Assembly (NCBI GenBank): GCA_012837885.1
Contig: DUQI01000070.1
Location: forward strand, 1 to 55,641
Length of the DNA stretch: 55,641 nucleotides
Reading direction: 5' to 3'
Source of the DNA: Fastidiosipila sp.
GTDB taxonomy: Bacteria; Bacillota; Clostridia; Saccharofermentanales; DTU023
Below are positions 1 through 9,120 of the stretch, piece after piece. A program made the translations under genes and the position numbers. The number at the start of each line of letters is the position of its first letter. Position 1 is the first letter of the stretch. Under the pieces are notes generated by a model. It did no database searches. It was given only the letters and a program-made list of their open reading frames with translations, and was not told the DNA's origin.

Positions 1-234
1 CTATCTGACGTTCAGTGGTTGCTATGCGAATGCAGGGTAAAGTTTGGAACCGCTGTATACCGAACGGTACGTACAGTGGTGTGGGAGGACGGCTGGCCGA
101 TTAACGGACAGCCTCCTACCCGATTGTTCATCGTCACAATAAAGAGTGGATTGTTTTTTGAGTTCATCATGATTACACAGTTTTCGTGATAAACTTGCCT
201 ATAAGTAAAATCTACTTAAATTGGAGGGCACACC

Positions 235-1503
235 ATGAAAAAACAAGCACTTGTTCTGACATTGCTGCTGGCTCTGGCCCTGTTGCTCGGAGCATGCGGT
301 CCTGCCACCACAACCACCACAGCTTCTCCCGACGAGACGCCCGCGGGAAGCACAGCACCACCGGATTCACAGGATAAAGCGACCGAACCGGCGCCGGCCG
401 GCGACAAAGTCATCAAGATCGGTGTCTTTCAACCGACCACCGGTGAAAACGGCGGCGGCGGTTTCCAGGAGCTCCTGGGCACACGCTACGGCAACGAGAA
501 GATTCCGACCGTTGAGATCAACGGCGAAACGTACAAGATCGAGCTCGTCGAAGTCGACAATAAGTCCGACCGTACAGAAGCACCGATCGCGGCTCAGAGT
601 CTGATCTCGAGCAACGTATCCGTGATCATCGGATCCTACGGTTCAGCCGTATCGATTGCCGGTGGTGAAATCTTTAAAGATGCAAAGGTTGCGGCGATCG
701 CACCTTCGGCGACGAATCCACAGGTGACGCGCGACAACGACTTCTATTTCCGCGTCTGTTTCCTCGATCCGTTCCAGGGTACGGTCATGGCTGCTTTTGC
801 ACGTGAAGAAGGTGCCGAAAAAGCGGCTGTCATCACGCAGCTCGGCGACGACTACAGCTCCGGACTCGGCAACTTCTTCTTGAAAGCGTTCAAAGATGCC
901 GGCGGCGAGATTGTCGCAGACGAGAAGTTCCAGACAAACCAGACCGACTTCAAAGCGATCCTGACGAATGTCAAAGCGGCAGAACCCGATGTTATCTTCG
1001 CTCCGTCCTCCATCACGACGGCTCCGCTTCTGATCCAGCAGGCGCGTGAACTCGGCATCGAAGCCAAGATCATGGCCGGCGACACCTGGGAAAACCAGTC
1101 GATCGTCGATAACGCGAGAGAGCACGCCGAAGGCGTCTCCATCTCGACCTTCTTCGATGAAAATGACGTCTCGAATACGGCAGCCAAAGATTTCGTTGTC
1201 GGATTCAAAGAATTCCTGAACGGCAATCCGGAATACCTGAGTAAAAACGGCGGCGACGGTGTCGCAGCTGTCTCGGCACTCGGCTATGACGCCTACTGCG
1301 TTGCGGTCGAAGCGATCAAGAAAGCCAACTCGACCGACCCGGTCGCCATTCGCGATGCGCTCGTCACGCTCGATTACGCTGACGGCGTGACCGGCGCGAT
1401 TTCGTTCGATGAGAACGGCGATGCCAAGAAAGACATGGCTTACATCAAAGTCGTGGAAGACGGCGCCTTCAAATTCCTGAAGACGGTCAAAGTCGGCGAT
1501 TAA
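235..1503 (+). CDS. Branched-chain amino acid-type ABC transporter substrate-binding lipoprotein
   Basis: ORF with lipobox (LLLGACG), periplasmic-binding fold LivJ/K-like (KIGVFQPTTGENGGGG..., GSYGSAVS), upstream GGAGG RBS, followed by LivHMGF-like genes. Confidence 0.9.
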   Translation: MKKQALVLTLLLALALLLGACGPATTTTTASPDETPAGSTAPPDSQDKATEPAPAGDKVIKIGVFQPTTGENGGGGFQELLGTRYGNEKIPTVEINGETYKIELVEVDNKSDRTEAPIAAQSLISSNVSVIIGSYGSAVSIAGGEIFKDAKVAAIAPSATNPQVTRDNDFYFRVCFLDPFQGTVMAAFAREEGAEKAAVITQLGDDYSSGLGNFFLKAFKDAGGEIVADEKFQTNQTDFKAILTNVKAAEPDVIFAPSSITTAPLLIQQARELGIEAKIMAGDTWENQSIVDNAREHAEGVSISTFFDENDVSNTAAKDFVVGFKEFLNGNPEYLSKNGGDGVAAVSALGYDAYCVAVEAIKKANSTDPVAIRDALVTLDYADGVTGAISFDENGDAKKDMAYIKVVEDGAFKFLKTVKVGD

Positions 1504-1596
1504 CGACTGTAAAGTACGTTTAGCCAGGGGGCAGGCAGGCGCATGGCTTGTCTGCCCCTTTACCTAAGATCTTTGAGATGTTAGGGAGGAGTACGC

Positions 1597-2478
1597 ATGA
1601 CGTTTACGACCTTTATCCAGCATGTATTGACCGGCATATCGCTCGGCGGCGCTTACGCCCTGATCGCGATCGGTTACACGATGGTGTACGGTATCTTGCT
1701 GTTGATCAACTTTGCTCACGCCGATATCTTCATGATGGCCGGCTACTTTATGATTTTCGCGATGTCGAGTATGCCCTGGTTTATCGCTATACCGGTCGTT
1801 ATCGTCGTCACCGTAGCGCTCGGGTTAGCGGTCGAATCGGTTGCTTATAAGCCGCTTCGCATGTCGCCCCGGATGTCGATCATGATCTCGGCGATCGGTA
1901 TGTCTTATCTGTTGCAAAACCTCGCGATCTATCTGTTCTCGGCTCTGCCCCGGGCGTATCCGGTGATCACGCCGCTGAAACAGAGTTTCCAGATCGGCGG
2001 TGTATCGGCGTCGCTCGTCACTATTTTGACCCCTGTCCTGACGATTGTCCTCGTCCTCTTACTGATGTTCCTGATCAACAATACGAAGATCGGTATGGCG
2101 ATGCGGGCGGTCTCGAAAGACTACGACACGTCGAAGCTGATGGGCATCAAGATCAACCGGGTGATCAGCTTCACCTTTATCATCGGTTCGGCACTCGCAG
2201 CCATAGGCTCGATCCTCTACTTTACCGATCGCATGTCGGTGACGCCTTTCTCCGGCATCCTGCCGGGCCTGAAGTGTTTCGTCGCGGCAGTCCTGGGCGG
2301 TATCGGAAGTATCCCGGGCGCCGTCATCGGCGGTTTCTTCATCGGTATTTCAGAAACGTTCCTGGTCGCGCTCGGCTATTCGACCTTCAGCGACGCGTTT
2401 ACGTTTTTACTGTTGATCGTCATCCTCATCTTCAGACCGACCGGTCTGCTCGGTGAGGCGATCACGGAGAAGGTGTAG
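1597..2478 (+). CDS. livH: Branched-chain amino acid ABC transporter permease LivH-like
   Basis: Hydrophobic ORF; LSLGGAYALIAIGYTMVYGI motif; AVLGGIGSIPGAVIGG motif; RBS agggagga. Confidence 0.92.
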   Translation: MTFTTFIQHVLTGISLGGAYALIAIGYTMVYGILLLINFAHADIFMMAGYFMIFAMSSMPWFIAIPVVIVVTVALGLAVESVAYKPLRMSPRMSIMISAIGMSYLLQNLAIYLFSALPRAYPVITPLKQSFQIGGVSASLVTILTPVLTIVLVLLLMFLINNTKIGMAMRAVSKDYDTSKLMGIKINRVISFTFIIGSALAAIGSILYFTDRMSVTPFSGILPGLKCFVAAVLGGIGSIPGAVIGGFFIGISETFLVALGYSTFSDAFTFLLLIVILIFRPTGLLGEAITEKV

Positions 2479-3642
2479 GTGGTGTCGATGAAAAAGAATT
2501 TTCCCGCATCGGTACGTTTGACTTTGAGCCTGATCGCTGCCGTCGGCGTGTTCTTCCTGCTCTTCTGGCTCGAAGGACAGAGAACCGAGCAAGGCATGCT
2601 GATCTCCATCTTGCAAAAGAGTGTGATCTTATCGATTGCCGCCGTCTCGATGAACCTTTTGACCGGTTTCACCGGACTGTTTTCACTCGGTCAGGCCGGC
2701 TTCATGGCGATCGGTGCCTATGTCACCGGCCTGATTGCAATGCCGGTATCGAGCGTCGACAATGTGTTTTACGTGAGCGGCATGGCCGATGGGCTGCGCT
2801 CTTTTAAAGAGTCGCTCTCTGTGCTGCCGACCCCGCTTCTGATCACGCTGGCGCTGTTGGCCGGCGGCCTGATCGCGGCGATATTCGCAGCCTTGGTCGG
2901 TATTCCCGTCTTACGGCTGAAATCCGATTATCTGGCGATCGCGACGCTCGGATTCTCCGAGATCGTGCGTGCGATCATCGCGGCGCCGCAGCTCGACCGG
3001 ATTACGAACGGCTCCTACGGTTTGAAAGCGATCCCCGGGTTTGACTCGGGAGGCGGGCGCGGCTCGCTTCTGATTCCATTCGGCGTCGCCGTCGCCTGTA
3101 TCACGTTCATCGTGCTCTTGATCCGAAGTTCCTACGGACGCGCCTTCAAGGCGATCCGGGAAGACGAGATCGCGGCCGAAGCGATGGGCATCGGGCTATT
3201 CAAGCATAAGCAGCTGGCCTTTATCATCAGCTCGTTTTTCACGGCGATATCGGGCGGATTGTTGGCTATGTTTATGCGGTCGATCGACGCCAGAGCGTTC
3301 CAGGTCACCTTGACCTATGACATCCTCTTGATCGTCGTCATCGGCGGTATCGGCAGTATCACCGGCAGTATCGTCGGCGCGTTTCTCGTCACCTTCGCCA
3401 AAGAATGGTGGCTTCGCTTCTTTGACCAGCCGCTCGTCATCAACGGGTTCAAGGTACCGCTTCTGCGTACTGGTTTCCGTATGGTCGTGTTCTCGATCTT
3501 TCTCATGCTGATCGTTTTGTTCTACCGCAAAGGTCTGATGGGAAATCGTGAGTTTTCCTGGTATCGGCTATTGAGCTGGCCGGCGAGAATCGGGAGGCGC
3601 AAGAAGTCGCTACCGTCGGGAGATGAGGAGGCGTTGAAATGA
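2479..3642 (+). CDS. livM: Branched-chain amino acid ABC transporter permease LivM-like
   Basis: LTGFTGLFSLGQAGFMAIGAY and GIGSITGSIVGAFLV motifs; operonic position. Confidence 0.92.
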   Translation: MVSMKKNFPASVRLTLSLIAAVGVFFLLFWLEGQRTEQGMLISILQKSVILSIAAVSMNLLTGFTGLFSLGQAGFMAIGAYVTGLIAMPVSSVDNVFYVSGMADGLRSFKESLSVLPTPLLITLALLAGGLIAAIFAALVGIPVLRLKSDYLAIATLGFSEIVRAIIAAPQLDRITNGSYGLKAIPGFDSGGGRGSLLIPFGVAVACITFIVLLIRSSYGRAFKAIREDEIAAEAMGIGLFKHKQLAFIISSFFTAISGGLLAMFMRSIDARAFQVTLTYDILLIVVIGGIGSITGSIVGAFLVTFAKEWWLRFFDQPLVINGFKVPLLRTGFRMVVFSIFLMLIVLFYRKGLMGNREFSWYRLLSWPARIGRRKKSLPSGDEEALK

Positions 3643-4508
3643 CCAGGAAAGAGATGACGAACGGACGACCGGATACAGCAAAAGTCCTGGTCACGGAGAA
3701 TCTGACGATGCAATTCGGCGGTGTCGTCGCGGTCGATAAGCTGAATGTCGTCGTGCATGAAGGCGAGATCGTCGCCCTGATCGGTCCGAACGGGGCCGGT
3801 AAGACGACGGCCTTCAATGTCATCACCGGTGTCTATACGCCGACCAACGGGCGGGTGCGCCTGTTCGATCGGATCATCGCGGAAAACCGACCGCGCGGCA
3901 AGATGAAAGCCCTATATAAAGGAGACGATGCCGGTCAGTACAAAGATGATGTCGTGCTGACGCCCGATAAGATCACGAAGCTCGGGGTCGCCCGCACTTT
4001 TCAGAACATCCGCTTGTTCAAGTCACTGAGCGTCTTTGAAAACGTCCTGATCGCGCATCACACGAACTTGAAAGCCGGTGTGCTGAGAGCGACGTTCGGT
4101 CTGAACCGCAAAGAAGAAAAGGACATGCATGAGAAATCGATGGAACTTTTATCCATCGTCGGACTCGATCATCTGGCGGATGAGGTGAGCGGCAGTCTGC
4201 CTTACGGTATGCAGCGCCGGCTCGAGATCGCGAGAGCCTTGGCGACCGAACCGAAACTGCTGTTGCTCGATGAACCGGCCGCCGGGATGAACCCGCAGGA
4301 GACGCTCGACCTGATGGCGTTCATCAGGGATATCAAGGATCGGTTCGGTTTGACGATCTTCATGATCGAGCACCATATGAATCTCGTCATGGGCATTTCG
4401 GACCGGATCTATGTGATCGATTTCGGTCGACAGATCGCGGAAGGGACGCCGGTCGAGATTCAGGCGAATCCCGATGTGATCCGGGCGTATCTGGGGGTGG
4501 ACGAATGA
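3639..4508 (+). CDS. livG: Branched-chain amino acid ABC transporter ATP-binding protein LivG-like
   Basis: Walker A GPNGAGKTT, Walker B LLLLDEPAAGMNP; overlaps livM stop. Confidence 0.93.
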   Translation: MTRKEMTNGRPDTAKVLVTENLTMQFGGVVAVDKLNVVVHEGEIVALIGPNGAGKTTAFNVITGVYTPTNGRVRLFDRIIAENRPRGKMKALYKGDDAGQYKDDVVLTPDKITKLGVARTFQNIRLFKSLSVFENVLIAHHTNLKAGVLRATFGLNRKEEKDMHEKSMELLSIVGLDHLADEVSGSLPYGMQRRLEIARALATEPKLLLLDEPAAGMNPQETLDLMAFIRDIKDRFGLTIFMIEHHMNLVMGISDRIYVIDFGRQIAEGTPVEIQANPDVIRAYLGVDE

Positions 4509-5227
4509 GCTTACTTGAAATCAACGGGTTAAAGGTCAATTACGGCGGCATCGAAGCCCTGAAAGGCATCGATTTTCACGTCGACGAAGGCGAGATCGTC
4601 ACCTTGATCGGTGCGAACGGCGCCGGCAAGAGTACGACCTTGAAGTCGATCTCCGGTCTCGTGCGGGCGAGCGGTGGAGAGATCCGCTACGACGGCGAGA
4701 AGATCTCCGGACTCGATCCGCAGAAGATCGTCGCCCGCGGAATTTCGCTCGTACCGGAAGGGCGGCGCGTCTTCCCGAATCTGACGGTGCTCGAGAATCT
4801 GCGTATCGGCGCGTATCTGAACAAGGATGCGGACGCCGTCGAGCAGGAGATAGAGAGGGTCTATAAGCTGTTTCCCAGGCTCGAAGAACGTCACTGGCAG
4901 CAGGCCGGTACGCTCTCCGGCGGCGAACAGCAGATGCTCGCCGTCGGCCGCGGCCTGATGGCGCATCCGAAGATCTTGATGATGGATGAACCGTCTCTCG
5001 GTCTTGCGCCCCTGATCGTCAAAGACATCTTCAAAAAGATTCTGGAGATCAATCAGTCGGGCGTCACCGTCCTTTTGATCGAGCAAAACGCCAATGCGGC
5101 CTTGAAAATCGCCCATCGCGGTTATGTGATGGTCACGGGTAATATAACGCTGACCGGCAGTGGAACCGATCTTTTGAATGACGCCAGTGTGCGTGAGGCA
5201 TATCTCGGTACGAAAACGAATGGCTGA
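4505..5227 (+). CDS. livF: Branched-chain amino acid ABC transporter ATP-binding protein LivF-like
   Basis: Walker A GANGAGKST, LSGGEQQMLAVGR signature, MMDEPSLGLAP. Confidence 0.93.
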   Translation: MSLLEINGLKVNYGGIEALKGIDFHVDEGEIVTLIGANGAGKSTTLKSISGLVRASGGEIRYDGEKISGLDPQKIVARGISLVPEGRRVFPNLTVLENLRIGAYLNKDADAVEQEIERVYKLFPRLEERHWQQAGTLSGGEQQMLAVGRGLMAHPKILMMDEPSLGLAPLIVKDIFKKILEINQSGVTVLLIEQNANAALKIAHRGYVMVTGNITLTGSGTDLLNDASVREAYLGTKTNG

Positions 5228-5378
5228 AGCTCGGTATTAAGGTTCCGATCGTGACGATAACTGTGGAAAGTATACATTGATTTTGTCACATATTCTGGCA
5301 TACTGAATAGGCGCAAACATTTGTGGTTGTGCGAAATAGATGCAATAAACCGAAGAATTCGGGTAAAAAGGACTGTGC

Positions 5379-5795
5379 ATGGAGTTTTGGCTTGTCACAA
5401 ATAACGAGAAAGTCAATGACGCGTACGCCGACAAATGCGACGTGTTATTTGTTGATGGGACGGATCGCGACGTGATGAAAACGATCCGCGATCTCGTTCA
5501 TGAAGGACACAGCCTGCTCACACATCCGCTCTCGGGCAGCTTGAAACCGGGGGAGACACCTTTTCGTTCCGTCTTGGTAGATAAGAGTAAGAATGAAACG
5601 GTCGATCCGTTTTCTCTCGATCTGATCGAGACGTGTATTCAGGCACTGCAGAAATTTCGCGTACGCTACGAAGGTCTGTCGGAGCGAAAGCTGGAAGATT
5701 TCCGGCACGTCGATCTGAGCATAATAGAGAGCGCGATACCAACGGCAATGGCCGACCGGACGAGGGTGGTCGGTGTTGATAGAAACGGCGCCTAG
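5379..5795 (+). CDS. grdX: GrdX family protein
   Basis: MEFWLVTNNEKV... HEGHSLLTHPLSGSLKPGETPFRSV motif; immediately upstream of grdE. Confidence 0.85.
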   Translation: MEFWLVTNNEKVNDAYADKCDVLFVDGTDRDVMKTIRDLVHEGHSLLTHPLSGSLKPGETPFRSVLVDKSKNETVDPFSLDLIETCIQALQKFRVRYEGLSERKLEDFRHVDLSIIESAIPTAMADRTRVVGVDRNGA

Positions 5796-5824
5796 GCGCT
5801 AAAAACTGTAAAGGAAGTGATACG

Positions 5825-7105
5825 GTGAGATTGGAATTGGGAAACATTGACATCAAGGAAATCCGCTTTGCCGATAAATCGGAAATCAAAGACGGTGTCC
5901 TCTATGTCAATCAAGAGGAGGTTATCGCCCAGGTTCTGGAAGACGACCTCATTCGGGACGCGCATCTTGAGATCGCGGTTCCCGGAGAGTCGGTGCGCAT
6001 CACGCCCGTCAAAGACGTGATCCAGCCGCGTGTCAAAGTGGAAGGACCGGGCGGCATGTTCCCCGGCGTGATCTCCAAAGTTGACACGGTTGGCACGGGC
6101 AAGACGAACGTGTTGCGCGGAATGGCAGTCGTGACCTGCGGCCGCATCGTCGGATTCCAGGAAGGAATCATCGACATGACAGGCCCGGGCGCGGAGTATA
6201 CGCCGTTTTCGGAACTGAATAACCTGGTACTCGTGGTTGAGCCGGAAGACGGCTGGAAACCGCATGACTATGAACGCGCAGCGCGGGTGGCGGGCCTGAA
6301 GGTTGCCACCTATATTGGTGAACTGGCAAGAGATCTGACCCCGGACGAGACGGTGGTCTACGAGCGGGCAAACCTCCGCGAGAGTTTTGAAAACTATCCG
6401 GATCTGCCGCGCGTCGGCTACGTCCTGATGCTCCAGACGCAGGGACTTTTGCATGACACGTATGTGTACGGTGTCGACGCCAAGCAGACGCTGACGACGA
6501 TGATTTCGCCGACCGAGATTATGGATGGCGCGATCGTCTCCGGCAACTGCGTGTCGGCCTGTGACAAGAACACGACGTATCATCACCAGAACAATCCCGT
6601 GATCGAGGATCTGTTCAAAGCGCACGGTAAAACACTGAACTTCGTGGGCGTGATTATCACGAACGAAAACGTCTACCTCGCAGATAAGATGCGTTCTTCC
6701 GACTGGTCGGCTAAACTGGCCGAATACCTGTCGCTGGACGGCGTCATCATCTCGCAGGAAGGCTTCGGCAACCCCGATACAGACCTCATCATGAACTGCA
6801 AGAAGATCGAGGAAAAAGGCATCAAGACCGTCATCATTACCGACGAATACGCCGGTCAGGACGGCAAGAGCCAGTCGCTCGCCGACGCCGATCCGCTTGC
6901 TGATGCGGTGATCACGGGTGGTAATGCCAACGAAGTAGTGATTCTGCCGCCGATGGAGAGAATCATCGGTACGACAGATTTCGTCGATAAGATCGCGGGT
7001 GGCCATGACGGCAGCTTGAGAGAAGACGGTTCGATCGAAGCGGAGCTTCAGATCATCACCGGCTCGACGAATGAGATGGGCTTTAACAAGCTCAGCGCGC
7101 GTTAG
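5825..7105 (+). CDS. grdE: Glycine reductase complex component B, alpha/beta proprotein GrdE
   Basis: Conserved GrdE sequence (LELGNIDIKEIRF, SGNCVSACDKNTTYHHQNNP proprotein/pyruvoyl cleavage region, STNEMGFNKL). Confidence 0.95.
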   Translation: MRLELGNIDIKEIRFADKSEIKDGVLYVNQEEVIAQVLEDDLIRDAHLEIAVPGESVRITPVKDVIQPRVKVEGPGGMFPGVISKVDTVGTGKTNVLRGMAVVTCGRIVGFQEGIIDMTGPGAEYTPFSELNNLVLVVEPEDGWKPHDYERAARVAGLKVATYIGELARDLTPDETVVYERANLRESFENYPDLPRVGYVLMLQTQGLLHDTYVYGVDAKQTLTTMISPTEIMDGAIVSGNCVSACDKNTTYHHQNNPVIEDLFKAHGKTLNFVGVIITNENVYLADKMRSSDWSAKLAEYLSLDGVIISQEGFGNPDTDLIMNCKKIEEKGIKTVIITDEYAGQDGKSQSLADADPLADAVITGGNANEVVILPPMERIIGTTDFVDKIAGGHDGSLREDGSIEAELQIITGSTNEMGFNKLSAR

Positions 7106-7118
7106 GAAGGAGTGACAC

Positions 7119-8426
7119 ATGAAAAAATTTCGAGTGGTTCACTACATTAACCAGTTCTTCGCTCAGATCGGCGGAGAAGATATGGCTCACGTCCCCCCGG
7201 AGAAACGTGAAGGCGTCGTAGGCCCCGGTATAGCGATCCAGGCCGCACTCGGTGACGAGGCGGAAATCGTCGCAACCGTTATCTGCGGCGACAGCTACTT
7301 CGGCGAGAACATGGGTAAAGCGGAAGCGGAAGTACTTGAACTGATCAAATCGGAAAACCCCGACATCTTTATCGCTGGTCCGGCATTCAACGCCGGTCGT
7401 TACGGCGTCGCCGCCGGCACGATTACCTCAGCGGTGAAGCGTGAGCTCGGCATCCCGGCCGTGACCGGCATGTATGTCGAGAATCCGGGCGCCGAGATGT
7501 ACAAGGATGATGTCTACATCATCTCGACCACCAACTCGGCCGCAGGCGTTCGCGCCGCAGCTCCGTTGATGGCGAAACTTGCGCTGAAACTCGCGAAAGA
7601 CGAACCGATCGGTGCTTCGAAAGAGGAAGGCTATCTGCCGAACAACGTCAGAAAGAACTTCTTCGAAGAGAAGAGAGGCAGTGCGCGCGCCGTCGAGATG
7701 CTCGAGGCGAAGCTTGCCGGTAAACCGTACACGACCGAATATCCGATGCCGGACTTCGACCGTGTCGAACCGAACCCGCCGGTCGCCGATCTGTCTCAGA
7801 TCACGATCGCGCTCGTGACGTCCGGTGGTATTGTCCCGAAGGGCAACCCGGATCATATCGAGAGTTCGTCCGCGTCCAAGTTCGGTGAATACAGCCTCGA
7901 CGGCTTCGACGATCTTACGGCGGAGACGCACGAGACGGCGCACGGCGGCTATGACCCTGTCTATGCCAATGCCGACGCTGACCGCGTGCTGCCGGTCGAT
8001 GTGCTGCGTGAGTACGAAAAAGCCGGAAAGATTGGAAAGTTACATGACAAGTTCTACACCACCGTAGGTAACGGTACCGCCGTTGCCTCCGCCAAGGGCT
8101 TCGCTGAGGAAATCGCCAAGAGACTGCTCGCAGAGAAAGTCGGCGCGGTTATCCTCACCTCGACCTGAGGGACGTGTACGCGTTGCGGTGCAACGATGGT
8201 GAAAGAAATTGAAAGAGCCGGAATCCCGGTCGTGCATATGTGTACGGTCACCCCGATCTCAATGACGGTCGGTGCCAACCGTATTGTCCCGACAGTGGCG
8301 ATCCCGCACCCCCTCGGCAATCCCAATCTCCCGAATGACGAAGAAAAAGCCCTGCGTCGACGCCTGGTCGACAAGGCTCTGAAGGCGCTTCAGACGAAGG
8401 TCGACGATCAGACGATCTTTGAATAG
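7119..8426 (+). CDS. grdB: Glycine reductase complex component B gamma subunit GrdB, selenoprotein (in-frame UGA at 8166-8168)
   Basis: ORF track stops at 8168, but the same frame continues as ...VILTST-U-GTCTRCGATMVKEIERAGIPVVH... to TAG at 8424-8426; matches the GrdB Sec motif. Confidence 0.95.
8181..8195 (+). promoter_or_regulatory. bSECIS-like hairpin of grdB
   Basis: CGTTGC-GGT-GCAACG perfect 6-bp stem with GGU loop, starting 12 nt after the UGA. Confidence 0.75.
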
Positions 8427-8470
8427 CGTCCGCTACGGTCAAACCGGCCGTAATTCCCTATGATTGGATT

Positions 8471-8494
8471 CCCGCCGCCTTTCGGGGCGGCGGG
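8471..8494 (+). repeat. Strong intergenic inverted repeat (hairpin) between grdB and grdA
   Basis: CCCGCCGCC-TTTCGG-GGCGGCGGG, 9-bp perfect arms, no following T-run. Confidence 0.7.
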
Positions 8495-8541
8495 ATCTGA
8501 TATAATAAAAAAGGAAGTATTTCTGAAAGGAGGAAGCATTG

Positions 8542-9012
8542 ATGAGCATACTGGAAGGTAAAAAAGTCATCGCCATCGGCGATCGTGACGGCATACCTGG
8601 CCCAGCCATCTCCGAATGTGCAAAGTCCGCTGGCGCGGACGTTGTCTTCTCCTCGACGGAGTGCTTCGTCTGAACCGCCGCCGGCGCAATGGATCTGGAA
8701 AACCAGAGGCGGGTCAAGGAGTTTGCCGAGCAAGTCGGTCCTGAAAACCTAGTGGTTATTATCGGGGCCGGTGAAGCAGGCGCTTCTGCCCTTGCCGCGG
8801 AAACGGTCACCGCAGGTGACCCAACCTACGCAGGTCCGTTGACTGGAGTCTCGTTGGGACTCAAGGTGTATCACGTCTGTGAAGACGAAATGAAAGCGGA
8901 ATTTGACGAAGCGATCTACGAGGATCAGGTTAGCATGATGGAAATGGTCATTGACTTGGACGAAATCGTCGAGCAAATGGAGAGCATCCGAAGCCAGTTC
9001 ACGAAATACTAA
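8542..9012 (+). CDS. grdA: Glycine reductase selenoprotein A GrdA (in-frame UGA at 8671-8673, Sec44)
   Basis: ATG after [63 protein letters not shown]... matches GrdA; ORF track shows only the part after the UGA (8689..9012). Confidence 0.95.
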
Positions 9013-9020
9013 TCAACAAG

Positions 9021-9067
9021 CGCCCCCGCCAGACCCCGGATAAATGGGAGCGCGGGGGCGTTTTCTT
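9021..9067 (+). terminator. Rho-independent terminator-like hairpin between grdA and grdC
   Basis: CGCCCCCGC...GCGGGGGCG followed by TTTTCTT. Confidence 0.65.
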
Positions 9068-9120
9068 AACTTAGCAAATAACACCCCGCATGGGTGATGA
9101 ATATTACAGGAGTAGAACAA

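Noticed and set aside
5260-5320. Promoter for grdX (TTGATT...CATACT)
   Set aside because: Elements are too far from consensus to be reported with confidence.
5792-7120. 442-aa minus-strand ORF covering grdE
   Set aside because: Fully antisense to a confidently identified gene; composition is low-complexity Arg/His/Asp-rich, typical of shadow frames in this codon usage. Long open antisense frames also occur opposite mfd (29149-30036), selD (20593-21480) and grdC (9577-10431).
7119-8168. grdB, grdA and selD appear as truncated or split ORFs in the six-frame track (possible pseudogenes)
   Set aside because: In each case the break is a single UGA within the known selenocysteine motif of that family, the frame continues with conserved sequence, and selA/selB are present nearby.
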